Positions 17,495-27,200 of a DNA stretch of 64,000 nucleotides are shown here, piece by piece. Within the stretch, counting starts at the first letter, position 1; each line of letters opens with the position of its first letter. Made by a program: the position numbers and the translations under genes. Source of the DNA: JANJWP01 sp964482035 (GTDB taxonomy: Bacteria > Patescibacteriota > Gracilibacteria > BD1-5 > UBA2023). The notes below the pieces were generated by a model. That model ran no database searches, was not told where the DNA came from, and saw nothing but the letters and a program-made list of their open reading frames with translations. The stretch covers positions 62,001 through 126,000 of the forward strand of contig CAYZVC010000003.1 in the NCBI GenBank assembly GCA_964482035.1. Reading direction: 5' to 3'.

Positions 17495-19006
17495 ATGAAT
17501 ACGTCGAAACTCTGGAATTCTCCAAGCACGCAGGATTCCATTACCCACGACCCGGAATCGGTATTTTCCGCGGGCATGCGCCACCACCATATCGCCAATA
17601 CCGCCTATCCCCTCGCGTATACCAAAACCATCCGGGACTACCGCGTAAAAGACGAGGCGTCCGTAAAGGAACTCCTCGTGAAATCCTGGGAAGGCGTCAA
17701 TGAGATGGGACTCTACGTCCATATCCCGTTTTGCGAAAAACGCTGCGCGTTCTGCGAGTACGCGGTCGTCGATCCGGAGACCATCGCGACTTCCGAGGAC
17801 CGGTATTTCGATCTTCTGGAAAAAGAGTTCGAACTCTACGCCGAGCTTTTGGATACCAAAAAGAAGAAGCTCGTCGGGTTCGACATCGGCGGCGGCACCC
17901 CGAGCGTCGCGAAAAACGAAAACATCGCCCGCGTCGTGGCGCTCGCGAGAAAACATTTCCAACTTTCAAGCGACGTCGTCATTTCCATCGAGACCACGCC
18001 CAAAATCGCCGCGAACGAACCGGAAAAAATGAAGGCGTACTACGACATGGGCATCCGGCGCGTCAGCATGGGCGTGCAAACGGTGCACCCTCGGGTATTG
18101 GAACTCGTCGGACGCCTCTGAACCAGCGTCGACTGGAACATCGCCGCGGCTAAAAACATCCGCGCGGCGGGTTTCACGAGGTTCAACGTCGACCTCATGT
18201 ACGGGATGTTCGGACAGAATCTCGAAAACATCCAAGCCACTCTCGCGCACGTGTTTTCGCTCGATCCCGAATTCGTCACCCTCTACCGCACCCGGTACAA
18301 GGGCACCAAGGTCGTGTCGCATTCCGAAAACGTCACGCTCGAAGAAGCGAACGCCCAGGGAGAATTCTTGAAAGAGAAGCTGTTCGAGGCCGGATACGAA
18401 GGCCGCGACGGCAAGAACACGTTCAGTAAAATCCCGGGCGACCTCTGAACGAGCGATTACCTGACCAAACGCGTAATCGAAGGCATGCCGTACTTGGGTA
18501 TCGGGCTCGGGGCACAGTCGTTCAATCTCAAATACCTGGCGTACAATCTCGGCGCCGCGGAAAAAAAGATGGATCGGTACGAAAAAGCGCTCCAAAGCGG
18601 AGCGCTCCCGATTCAAGATATTTACGACCTCCCGATATCGGGCGCCGTAGGGAAGTTCGTGGCGGTATCGTTCTATTTCTGAGGCGTCGACTACGCGAGT
18701 TTCGAGAAGAATTTCGGAACGGGTTTCGAAGAATATTTCGCACGGGAAACGGAGTTCGTACTTTCTCGCGGATACATGGAACGTACCAACGGCGGACTCT
18801 ACCTCACGAAACTCGGCGTGAACTTCTACAACGGCGTCATATCGCTTTTCTACGCGCCCGGAGTGCAGAAATACCTTCTCGAGAAAGAAGACGACGCGAT
18901 ATCGGGGGTGGACCAAGGCAAGCCCACCGTCTTAAGTACCGTTTCGCTTACCGCAAAGCGGTGTTCCGGTTTTTGAACCACGTGCCCCTTGGCTTCCAAA
19001 CGGTAG
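17495..19006 (+). CDS. HemN/HemW-like radical SAM protein
   Basis: 503 residues with four TGA codons as Gly. The radical-SAM cluster motif is C80-x3-C84-x2-C87 in GLYVHIPFCEKRCAFCEY. GFDIGGGTPSVAK is the SAM-binding GGGTP motif, and ISIETTPK, RVSMGVQTV, FNVDLMYGMFGQ follow as in coproporphyrinogen dehydrogenase relatives. C-terminal HemN-type domain: YLGIGLGAQSFN, GLYLTKLGVNFYNGVISLFY. Whether it makes haem or acts in haem trafficking or another reaction cannot be told. The last 30 or so codons overlap the convergent gene by 157 bp; an earlier end at TGA 18974-18976 is possible. TAG is the first unambiguous stop. Confidence 0.8.
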
Positions 19007-19359
19007 AGTTCGGTAAAAATGCTGGACATGGGAATGCTTCCGTGCCCCGCGATTTCCTTAGCGGTCATCTCGTCTTTAAACAGCATGATGAAGAGGATCT
19101 TCCTTTGCTGGTTGGAAAGCGCGATTTCCGGAAACGGACTGAAGAAAACGTTGGAAATGACGGATACGTCCAACTCCGACACGTTGTCGAACCGCGGCAA
19201 TTCGAAAGCTTTCAAAACCCGGGAAACCCTTTCGGAAACGATTTTCATCCTCCCACCGCACGTGTCGGCTACTGCCTGAAGCTCCGATTCCAACGTCTGG
19301 AGCCGAGCTTTGGGGACCTCGACGATGGAGGCCCCGAGTCCGCCCAATGTAATGCTCAT
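18850..19359 (-). CDS. Winged-helix transcriptional regulator
   Basis: 169 residues from ATG 19359 (AAAGG upstream). An N-terminal helical part (VPKARLQTLESELQAVADTC) precedes a winged-helix segment: LSNQQRKILFIMLFKDEMTA, KEIAGHGSIPMSSIFTELYR and LEAKGHVVQKPEHRFAVSET, typical of ArsR/TrmB-like regulators. It follows an SRPBCC gene by 20 bp, a common pair in which the regulator controls the AHSA1-like protein. The C-terminal 30 residues, overlapping the convergent gene, look less like a real domain. It ends in TAG. Confidence 0.68.
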   Translation of the reverse strand: MSITLGGLGASIVEVPKARLQTLESELQAVADTCGGRMKIVSERVSRVLKAFELPRFDNVSELDVSVISNVFFSPFPEIALSNQQRKILFIMLFKDEMTAKEIAGHGSIPMSSIFTELYRLEAKGHVVQKPEHRFAVSETVLKTVGLPWSTPDIASSSFSRRYFCTPGA

Positions 19360-19379
19360 GCCGCGCCTTTCGTAAGTTG

Positions 19380-19817
19380 TTAAACGAGACCCTCCACGTA
19401 CTTCTTGAAGTTCGCGAGGATGGCGCTCCATCCGGCGGTCTGCATCTCCGGAGAGTGGATGCCTTCGGCGTCGAAGGTTTCGGTTACGAGGATCCCTTCC
19501 GGGGTTTCCTCGAACGTGATTTCGACTTCGCGTCCGGCGGGGAGGAAGTATTCCTTCATTTCACCCATCGTGTAAACGACGCGTTTCATCGGTTCGACGG
19601 AGTCGTACCGGGCGGCGAGATCGAAGGAGAAACTTCCGTCTTTGGCGGCGTAAGTGTTACGGAAAGTAGCGCCGACCTTCGGTTCGTCGGAAACGGATTT
19701 CGGGCAGTGCCAATCGTCGGAGGCGAAGCACCAGTTGACGATATGTTCGCTCTTCCAGGCGCATTCCCAAACGGTGGAAAGCGGAGCGGCGACGGTGGTG
19801 GAGACGGTGAGTTTCAT
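19380..19817 (-). CDS. SRPBCC (AHSA1-like) ligand-binding protein
   Basis: 145 residues. START/Bet v1-like fold: LTVSTTVAAPLSTVWECAWK at the N-terminus, then EHIVNWCFASDDWHC, GREVEITFEETPEGILVTET and a C-terminal helix, QTAGWSAILANFKKYVEGLV. This is the activator of Hsp90 ATPase homologue 1-like group, which usually binds a hydrophobic ligand; no enzyme activity can be assigned. It ends in TAA. Confidence 0.85.
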   Translation of the reverse strand: MKLTVSTTVAAPLSTVWECAWKSEHIVNWCFASDDWHCPKSVSDEPKVGATFRNTYAAKDGSFSFDLAARYDSVEPMKRVVYTMGEMKEYFLPAGREVEITFEETPEGILVTETFDAEGIHSPEMQTAGWSAILANFKKYVEGLV

Positions 19818-19896
19818 GGGAAGAAAGTGAAGGCTGCCGGGGATTTTGCGCGTATTTTTGGGAATGGCAATTGGAAAAATTCTTCAGTAGGAACAT

Positions 19897-19926
19897 AAGG
19901 CACTCCGATTTCACGGAGTGCTTTTT
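19897..19926 (-). terminator. Intrinsic terminator after the 19947-20723 gene
   Basis: GCACTCCG/CGGAGTGC stem with A- and T-runs on both sides. Confidence 0.75.
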
Positions 19927-19946
19927 ACAATCCATACCGGGTATCG

Positions 19947-20723
19947 CTATCTCGGGTATTCATCCAAAAATGCGAATAAAGAGAGGATGGGGCGCAATTC
20001 GGGAAAAGTTCCGCCGTCGTACTCGACCGCGCAAATGAGCGGATTATACGGATGGTATGCCGGAAGCGCGAGAAATTGCGGATCGGTCGAAGCGCGGTTC
20101 GTCTCGTAAACAAGAAGTTTGACGACGGTTTCGTCACAAACGTCATAGCCCTTTTCCGCCAGGGTCCGTTCCACCTCTTCACGCGTTACCACGCGTCAGG
20201 CAATGCTGCGGACAGCGTCAGCGATTTCATCGTGAACTTCGCGCAATTTCGAGATGGCATGGGATTGGCCTTCTTCGGACAACATCCCGATTTCCCCGGA
20301 TAGCACTCCGAAATGGAGCATGAACCTTTCCAACGAATCCTTGAGCGATGCGCGAATCACCGGAGTGATGCGCGAAGTATGGAATACGGAATCGCAATGG
20401 GCATCGCGGAGATATTCCGACATGATTCGGCGCATCTCGTTCGCCCGCAAATCCGCCAAGCGAATCGCTTCAACGGTTTCTTCGCTTCTTTCCCCCGTAC
20501 GTAAGGACTTCCAGACAGATTGGAGCACTTCATGGGTTATTCGTGGCGCGCCATCGACCCTCACGGAATTCAACATGAGAAAATTTCGCTCAAGAACAGC
20601 CTGTTTTCTGGGCTTGTGCGCCCATATCGAATCGGATAATTGGGCGAATTTCGCGAGCGTCCGATCCCGGACGGCATTATCCACGACGAGCGTGAACGGC
20701 GTTTTTTGTTCGACGTTGTGCAT
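19947..20723 (-). CDS. Hypothetical protein
   Basis: 258 residues with one TGA as Gly (DAVRSIA-G-RVVTREE); end TAG. Mostly helical and charged, with LRANEMRRIMSEYLRDAHCD and SHAISKLREVHDEIADAVRS. No family recognised. The start codon lies within a 15-bp palindrome (20719-20733) that also covers the -10, so the message is nearly leaderless and probably self- or cross-regulated. A divergent promoter sharing this palindrome points the other way to the structured RNA candidate. Confidence 0.7.
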
Positions 20724-20743
20724 AATTTATGCATATGTATAAT
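20716..20743 (+). promoter_or_regulatory. Promoter of the structured RNA candidate
   Basis: TTGTGC (20716-20721), 16-bp spacer, TATAAT (20738-20743). No coding gene follows before a terminator at 20937-20967. Confidence 0.55.
20719..20733. promoter_or_regulatory. Operator palindrome in a divergent promoter region
   Basis: TGCATAATTTATGCA: 7-bp perfect arms. It overlaps the minus-strand -10 and ATG of the 19947-20723 gene and the plus-strand promoter spacer, so one protein could control both directions. Confidence 0.7.
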
Positions 20744-20757
20744 ACAGCAATTGTCAA
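20730..20757 (-). promoter_or_regulatory. Promoter of the 19947-20723 gene
   Basis: Minus-strand TTGACA (20752-20757), 16-bp spacer, TATGCA (20730-20735). Confidence 0.6.
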
Positions 20758-20967
20758 TCATTCGAGATCAAAAACTCACACTTCGAAAACAAGCCCTGGC
20801 GGGTTCGCCGGGGCTCTTCCTCGCCGCCGAATGCGGCTTCGGACGCGGAGGTCGCGAACCAAATCGTTGGTTCGCTCGAATGCTTCGCCATCCGTCCTCC
20901 GTTCGAGCCCCGGCATCGATAACCGCAATGAATCACAAAAGCACCCCGCTTTCACGGGGTGCTTTTT
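20750..20967 (+). ncRNA. Structured small RNA candidate
   Basis: About 218 nt between a TATAAT promoter and a strong terminator, with no plausible ORF. Nested pairing is visible: GCCGGGGCTC (20807-20816) with GAGCCCCGGC about 90 bases on; GGAGG with CCTCC inside that; and a perfect hairpin GCGAACCAA-ATCG-TTGGTTCGC; plus GCCGC-CGAAT-GCGGC. A competing hairpin, AGCCCTGGCG with CGCCGGGGCT (20792-20815), could switch the fold. The latter segment nearly repeats the end of the adjacent tRNA-Lys gene. Not recognised as 6S, SRP, RNase P or tmRNA. Transcription is inferred. Confidence 0.45.
20937..20967. terminator. Terminator of tRNA-Lys and the RNA candidate
   Basis: GCACCCCG/CGGGGTGC stem with A4 before and T5 after: functional in both directions. 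Confidence 0.85.
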
Positions 20968-20976
20968 GATGATTCA

Positions 20977-21052
20977 TGGTGGGTTCGCCGGGGCTCGAAC
21001 CCGGGACCTTGGCCTTAAAAGGGCCCTGCTCTACCGACTGAGCTACGAACCC
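20977..21052 (-). tRNA. tRNA-Lys (TTT)
   Basis: 76 nt with encoded CCA. Acceptor GGGTTCG/CGAACCC, D-arm TAGCTCAGTCGGTAGAGC, anticodon loop CTTTTAA (anticodon TTT), T-arm CCGGG-TTCGAGC-CCCGG. A minus-strand TTGGAC-17-TACAAT promoter lies at 21105-21133. Confidence 0.97.
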
Positions 21053-21104
21053 GCGCTGCGGGGGTGTGGATAAAACTCGCGTCTCTCCACATCGGTGCGG
21101 GCCG

Positions 21105-21133
21105 ATTGTAAAGAAAAGATTCCCGAAGTCCAA
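21105..21133 (-). promoter_or_regulatory. tRNA-Lys promoter
   Basis: TTGGAC (21128-21133), 17-bp spacer, TACAAT (21105-21110) on the minus strand. Confidence 0.5.
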
Positions 21134-21223
21134 TTTTTTTCTCGCAAAAGAACCGCTTTAACAAATCCCCGGAAAGCCTCATCGGAAAAGGAAAAAATGG
21201 GGTGCTTCTTTTTTTGCAAACCA

Positions 21224-21251
21224 CCCGTGAAATGATAAACTGGCGAGGATA
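21224..21251 (+). promoter_or_regulatory. Promoter of the giant protein gene
   Basis: TTGCAA (21224-21229), 16-bp spacer, TAAACT (21246-21251), 25 bp before ATG 21277. Confidence 0.55.
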
Positions 21252-21276
21252 GCACGAATACGCTCAAAAACTCGGA

Positions 21277-24200
21277 ATGAACACCTCAAAAAGACTCTTC
21301 TCGGAACGTTTCAAACGGTACGTTTCGTCCCTTCTCATTTTCGCCATCCTCTTCGGGCAGACGGTACATATCCCGCTCCTCCAGACGACCAAGGCGGCCG
21401 AAGCCGAATACCCCAACCTCGTCGCGGTACTCGTGAACGAAGGCTCGTTTTCGCGCGACGTCAAAAGCAAGCTCGAACGCTACGGCGAAGACGTGCAGGC
21501 CAACTTGGCCGGCAGCCGGGTCTCGATCATCTCGATCCCGGACGACACCACGCCCGAAAAGATCGCCGCGCTTCTCGAAAAGCTCTACTACGAAGGCGAC
21601 GGCAACGGGCTTTCGCGTCTCGTCGGCACCGTGCTCGTCGGCGATTTGCCGATGCCGGTGGTCCACCGTGGCGAAAAAACCTTCCTCTCGGCATTCCCCT
21701 ACGTCGATTTCGTAGACAAGTCTTTCGTCTACAAGGCCGATAAGGGATACTACGAGTATTCCGAAACCCCCGCCGCCTCCGACACGCCCGAAATCTGGCA
21801 CGGCATCGTCCGTTCCAATACCGGAGACAAGGATAAGGACGAAGAGCGCGTTTCCGCCTTCTTCGACAAGACCCACGAATACTATCAGAAGACCGGCCGG
21901 TTCGAGACTTCCAAGTTCCGCATCCAGCCGCACGTCTTCTATTTCGATTCCTACCACGACCAGCTTTCGAGCAAGTCTTCCGAATGGAAGTCGTACCAGC
22001 TCATGCTCCAGTACGCCGAAGAAATCGCGTACAACCGTTTCAACAAGCACCTCGCCAAGACCGTCTACGAAGCGTACCAGGGATACATGGGCGCCGACGT
22101 TCCCGACGCCTCGGGTACCGAAATCGGAAAAATCCTCGCCGCCAATACTGGCGCGACGCTCAATTTCGACAGCGCTCCCGACGTCCAGACCCGCGAGCCG
22201 ATCGAGCAGTCCCTCAAGAAATTCTTCCAGGTCCTCAGCGAGAAATACTTGGGCGACATCCTCCGCTACGTCCACAACGCCGGACGCTACGGAACCGGCA
22301 ACGACGTGCGCGTCGACGTTCCGGCCATCATCGTCGGCAAGAGCGACGAGCTCATGAAGCGCTCGCTCAAAGACGCCAACACCACCTTTGAAGACGCGGT
22401 CGACGCCCTCGTGAAGGGCGGTTTGGCGCGTAACGTCGCCGTCGGACTCACCTACAAGGTCGACGACGCCTCCGCGACCGCCGGCACCGCCGCCACTGAA
22501 ACCGCTCCGGCAACTTCGGGAACGGCCAAGACTTCGAGCCGCACCTATCGGAATTTCATCTTCGGCAAGCAGGGGTCCGAGATCAACGCGGCCAACGAAT
22601 GCACCATCGTCCGCGGTTCGACCCTTCCGGTCGAAGCCAACCGCGGATACGACGTTTCCAACGCGCAAGCCGACGTCGCCCTCCTCCAAAAAGACCTTCC
22701 GAACGGACAATGTTTCCCGAACAGGTCGGTAGCCGGCATGGCGTTCTGGGGAAACAACACCCCCGCGAAGCTCGACGTCAGCCGCAGCAACGAAAGCATC
22801 ATGACGCTCATCGGCAATACTTACGACGGCTACATCAAGCCGACGTTCGACATGGGCGGCGCTAAGGAAATCAAGCTCGACGCTACGTCCGGCAAAAACG
22901 AAAAGGGGCTCTCGGTTGCTTCCCCGCTCGACTGTACCGCGCAGAAGCTCTGGATTTCCGATCCGTACAAGGTCGAAAGCGAACTCGGCGGCGGCACTTC
23001 CGGATTTCCGTCCGAGCGCCCGGGCCAACCCATCGCCTGTACCACCGACACCGTCGGAAATTCGCTCAAGATCGACACGTTCGAAAACTATTTCAACAAC
23101 GGATTCCCGAGCGAAACCTGCACCATACACCACCTCGTGCTCGACGGCACGGAAGTGAACGGAAAGAAAACGGGCGATTGGTGCGATGCGGGCGATGGCA
23201 GTTACACCCATATCGACAAGACCTACTCGTACAAGAAGGTCCTTTCCGTCATCGAACACAAATCCCCCACCGACCAGGAATACGGCGAAGAACTCAAGAA
23301 TTTCCTCACTCCGTCCCTCCCGGCCGATAAAGACCGCTACGTCGACTTCATCAGCGCCAAGGGGAACTACAAGAAGATTTCGTACCCCAACCTCTTCCGC
23401 ATCTCCTTTCCGGAAGACGAAGACCTCACCGCCGAAAAGGCGCAGGCGAAAATCAAGGAAGTCCTCGACGCGAAGAGCGCCGAAATCAATGCCTTGATAG
23501 CTTCCGAGGCCGGATCCGGCCCGCTCTACGAAGCGCTGAAGAACGGCACGTACCCTTCGGGAACCAAAATCGACCTCTACGGCCAGTTGTCCTCGAAGGC
23601 GGAAATGCTCCAGTCGGTCGTCGACGCCGTCGTATGGAACAACCTCGCCAACGCGACCGCCAAGTACGCCTACGTGCTCGAACACCACCTCGATATCGAC
23701 GGCAATTCCAAATACCCGATCGCGAGCCACAAGGAAGACTACGAAGTTTCCTACGTGGTAGGAAAGGGCGACTCCCGCAACATGTACGTCAAACTCGACC
23801 CCGCCGCCAAGGACGGCCCGGGAGCCGAAGTTTCGGACATCCTTCAGAAATCCGCTGAACAGCTCGCCGCTATCGACGCTTCCAACGTCGCTTCAGGCGG
23901 ACCGGACGAAAAGGCGGAATTCAAATGCTGACCTCCGGAAGGCGTCAACCTTCCGCAGTGGCTGCCCGCGATTTTCTGCTGGCTCGGTTCCATCATGCCG
24001 CCGACCATCAGCGCCGGCAACTGTTCGCCGAACTCTTCCGTCGACATCGCCGACCTCATTAACAAGCACTACGGCGCCGATAAGAACGGCAACGGAATCC
24101 CGGATTACCAAGAAGACTCCAACGCCAACGGCATCATCGACGGCGCGGAATACGTGAGGGACGGAGCCATCAAACTCTCCGCCACCCCCAAGCGCGCCCC

Positions 24201-27200
24201 GTACCGCGAAAGCGTGGCCCTCGCCGCCATCCTCGAAAACAAGGACGGCGTTCAGGTGTACGTGGATTCGGTCAACGACGTTTCCTTCGACGTGACCAAG
24301 GTGGTCGCCTATTCCGGCGGCATCGCGACCGAAAAGTACCGCCGCGGCGCTTCCGGCGAACTCGGCAATTCGGTCAACGTCAAAGACTACGTCAATTTCG
24401 GACAGATCAGCGTGAAGGCGAAGGAAGGCAAGGCCACCTACGTGCTCACCACCAAGGACCGCGACGCCGACGTCTACTTCGACGCCACCGTCGCCCCCCG
24501 CGACAAGGACGGCAAGGCCGCGTTCGTAAAAACCTCCAACGAAGCCAAACTCGAAATCCGTGCGGAAACCCTCCAAATCGGGCTCACCTCTTCGGGATCG
24601 TCCATTTCGAGCTATGCGAAGGCTGGAGAATATTCCGAAGTCTCGTTCCCCATCAAGAAGATCGGCAAGGGCGGAACTCCGCTCGCCGTGTCGTTCCCGG
24701 TCACCGTCCGCATTACCGACGACGACTCCGGAAAATCCGTCGCCGACCCGGTCATCACGAACAAGGACGTCTGGACCTACACCGGAAACCTCCTCAAGCA
24801 GTCCGCGAACTACCGTTTCGAATTCACGGATAAGGAAGGCGTCACCGGCAGCCAGGTCCTCACCGTTACCGCGGGAGCGGCCACCAAGCTCGAACTCGCC
24901 CCGTCTTCCACCCTCTTCGTCAAGAACGAGACCGTCACGGTGCTCGCGAAGGTGGTAGACCAGTACGGAAACTACGCCAAGGGCGACCTCGTCGACCTCC
25001 ACGGCAAGATCGAAGGCGGAGGATACTTCCTCGAAAACAAGTCGGACGAACTGAACCGCTCGATCGTCGAAGGATTCACCACGTTCGAAATTTCCACCAG
25101 CGACGGAGGAAAAGACCTCAAGTTCACCCTCGAAATTAAAAATCGTAAACTCTCCGCGACCACTTCGTTCCGCTCGCTCGACTACGCCCGGGCGGTGGTA
25201 GACGTCGAAAACCGCGACAAGATCGTCGTAGGGAAAGAACCCCACTCCGTACGTATCAAGCTCGTCGACGGCGACGGAAAGATCCTCACCGGCTTCGACG
25301 GCGTGGCGGCAATCAATTTCCCGCAGCTTTCGGGTATTTTCGATACCAACTACGTCGCCATCAAGGACGGACTCTCCACTACGGGAGCCCTCCTCTCGCC
25401 CAAGTACGTCGCGGGCAAGGACCTCAAGATCGAAACCTACGTTCCGGGCGTCAAAGACGTGGAGGGCAACGTCCTCACCGTCTATCCGGACGTTCCGATG
25501 CGCGTTTCCCTCGAAACCGAAAAGCCGGCCATCGAGGCCCGCACCGGCGAAACCGAAACCGTCACCGCCAAGCTCTTCGACCGCTACGGCAATCTCGCGT
25601 ACAACCACGCCGACGGCGCGTACTCCTCGAAGTTCTCGATTCCGGAGCTCTTCCGCAAGTACCTCCGCTTCCCCGGAAAGGTCTTCGCGAAGGATTCCCA
25701 ATTCAAAGAAGGCATCGCGACCGTCACGGTAGAAACCACCCGCCTTCCGGGAAGCCCGTACGTCATCGCCGAAGTCGTCCCGGGTCTCGAATCGAATTCG
25801 TACTCCGTCACCGACAAATCCGGCTCGTCCGTTACGATTTCCGGATATTCCAAAAACGCCGTCGTCGTCGACAGTTACTACCTTTGGAATAAGGAAAAGG
25901 TAAGCAAGCTCCAGTACAACGGCCTCTACACCGTCCTCGCCGGCGCCGATTACGGAAACTTCACCGAACGCGACTATTTGGGCGGGGAAATCCTCTTCAA
26001 CCCGGATTCCCGTTCCATGGCGGTCACCACCCTCGTGAACGACGCCACCGAACGCCAGAAGACCTTCTCGGTCACTCCGGGCGGAAAAACCGAACTCCCG
26101 TCGGGCGATTCGCTCGTCACCGCCGAAGTCTCGTCCGTCGCCGGACGTACCTCGGTAGGGTTCTACGACCCCTTCTATAAGGAATACGTCGCGCGCGCGT
26201 ATTTCAATTTCGCCGAAGGATCCGACCGCATCGCCTGCAAGAACGACGGACAGGAAGGTATCGACAACTGCGAAGTCCCCACCGGAAAGCCGTTCACCCT
26301 CCTCAAGGGCTACGGCGACGCCACCGCGGTTTCGCAGGGCGGTCTCGCGCTCGTCCTCAAAGGGGCGCACATCCTCGAAATCGACGCGAACGGCGCCGTC
26401 TCGGCGCTTCCGAGCGTCCGTCTCGAAGTCGACAAGGACAACTCCAAGAACCTCCTCGCCGTAAAGGTCGTCTCGAACAACCAGGAAGTCGGATACTTCG
26501 CCGCGAAGCTCCGCGCCGATTCCGTCGTACTCACCAAGCCGGCACAGATCAAGACCGCGCTCGCCGACAATCCGGGCAAGGTCATCGTCGAAGCCGTCTC
26601 CTCCCGCTATTTCTCGCAGGATTCTTTCCTCGGGAACTCTTCCCGCGGAGCGAAGGGAATCTCGTTCTACTCGAACCGCGACCTCGACGGTTCGAACGCC
26701 GACCGCGAAATGATCGGCAGCGCCGACAAAGCCGGTTTCGAAGAATACCGCGAAAAACAGGGCGTCGGATGGGAAGGCCAGAACAAGACCCTCCTCGAAT
26801 TCGCCGGAGGCAGCTCGGTAGGCGAAGCCACCCGTTTCAATTCGACCTATTCCACCGTCAACTTGGGCGACCCGGTGTTCCGCGTCAAAAAAGCGACGAA
26901 CGAGGGATCGTATGACCGCACCCTCGGAACCCGCCTCATGGACGCGGTAGGCGACACCATCGAAAGCTACAAGAAATTCGACTTCAACGGAGACTCCTAC
27001 GAAGACCTCGTGGTGTTCTTCGAAAGCGGAAAGATCCGCCTCTTCTCGAACCTCCAGGGAAGCTATAAGGACATGGGCTACCTCGCCTACGTTTCGGACG
27101 CCGGAAAAGCCCGCAAGGGCGTCGGCGATTTCGCGGGCGACGGATATTCCGACATCGCGGCCGTCACCAACAAGGGACAGCTCATCATCCTCGACAACAA

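Noticed and set aside
20806..20916. Possible tRNA with GCCGGGG/CCCCGGC acceptor and a TTCGAGC loop
   Set aside because: The T-stem does not pair (CTCCG against CCCGG), no D-arm or anticodon arm fits and no CCA follows. Kept only as a structured RNA candidate.
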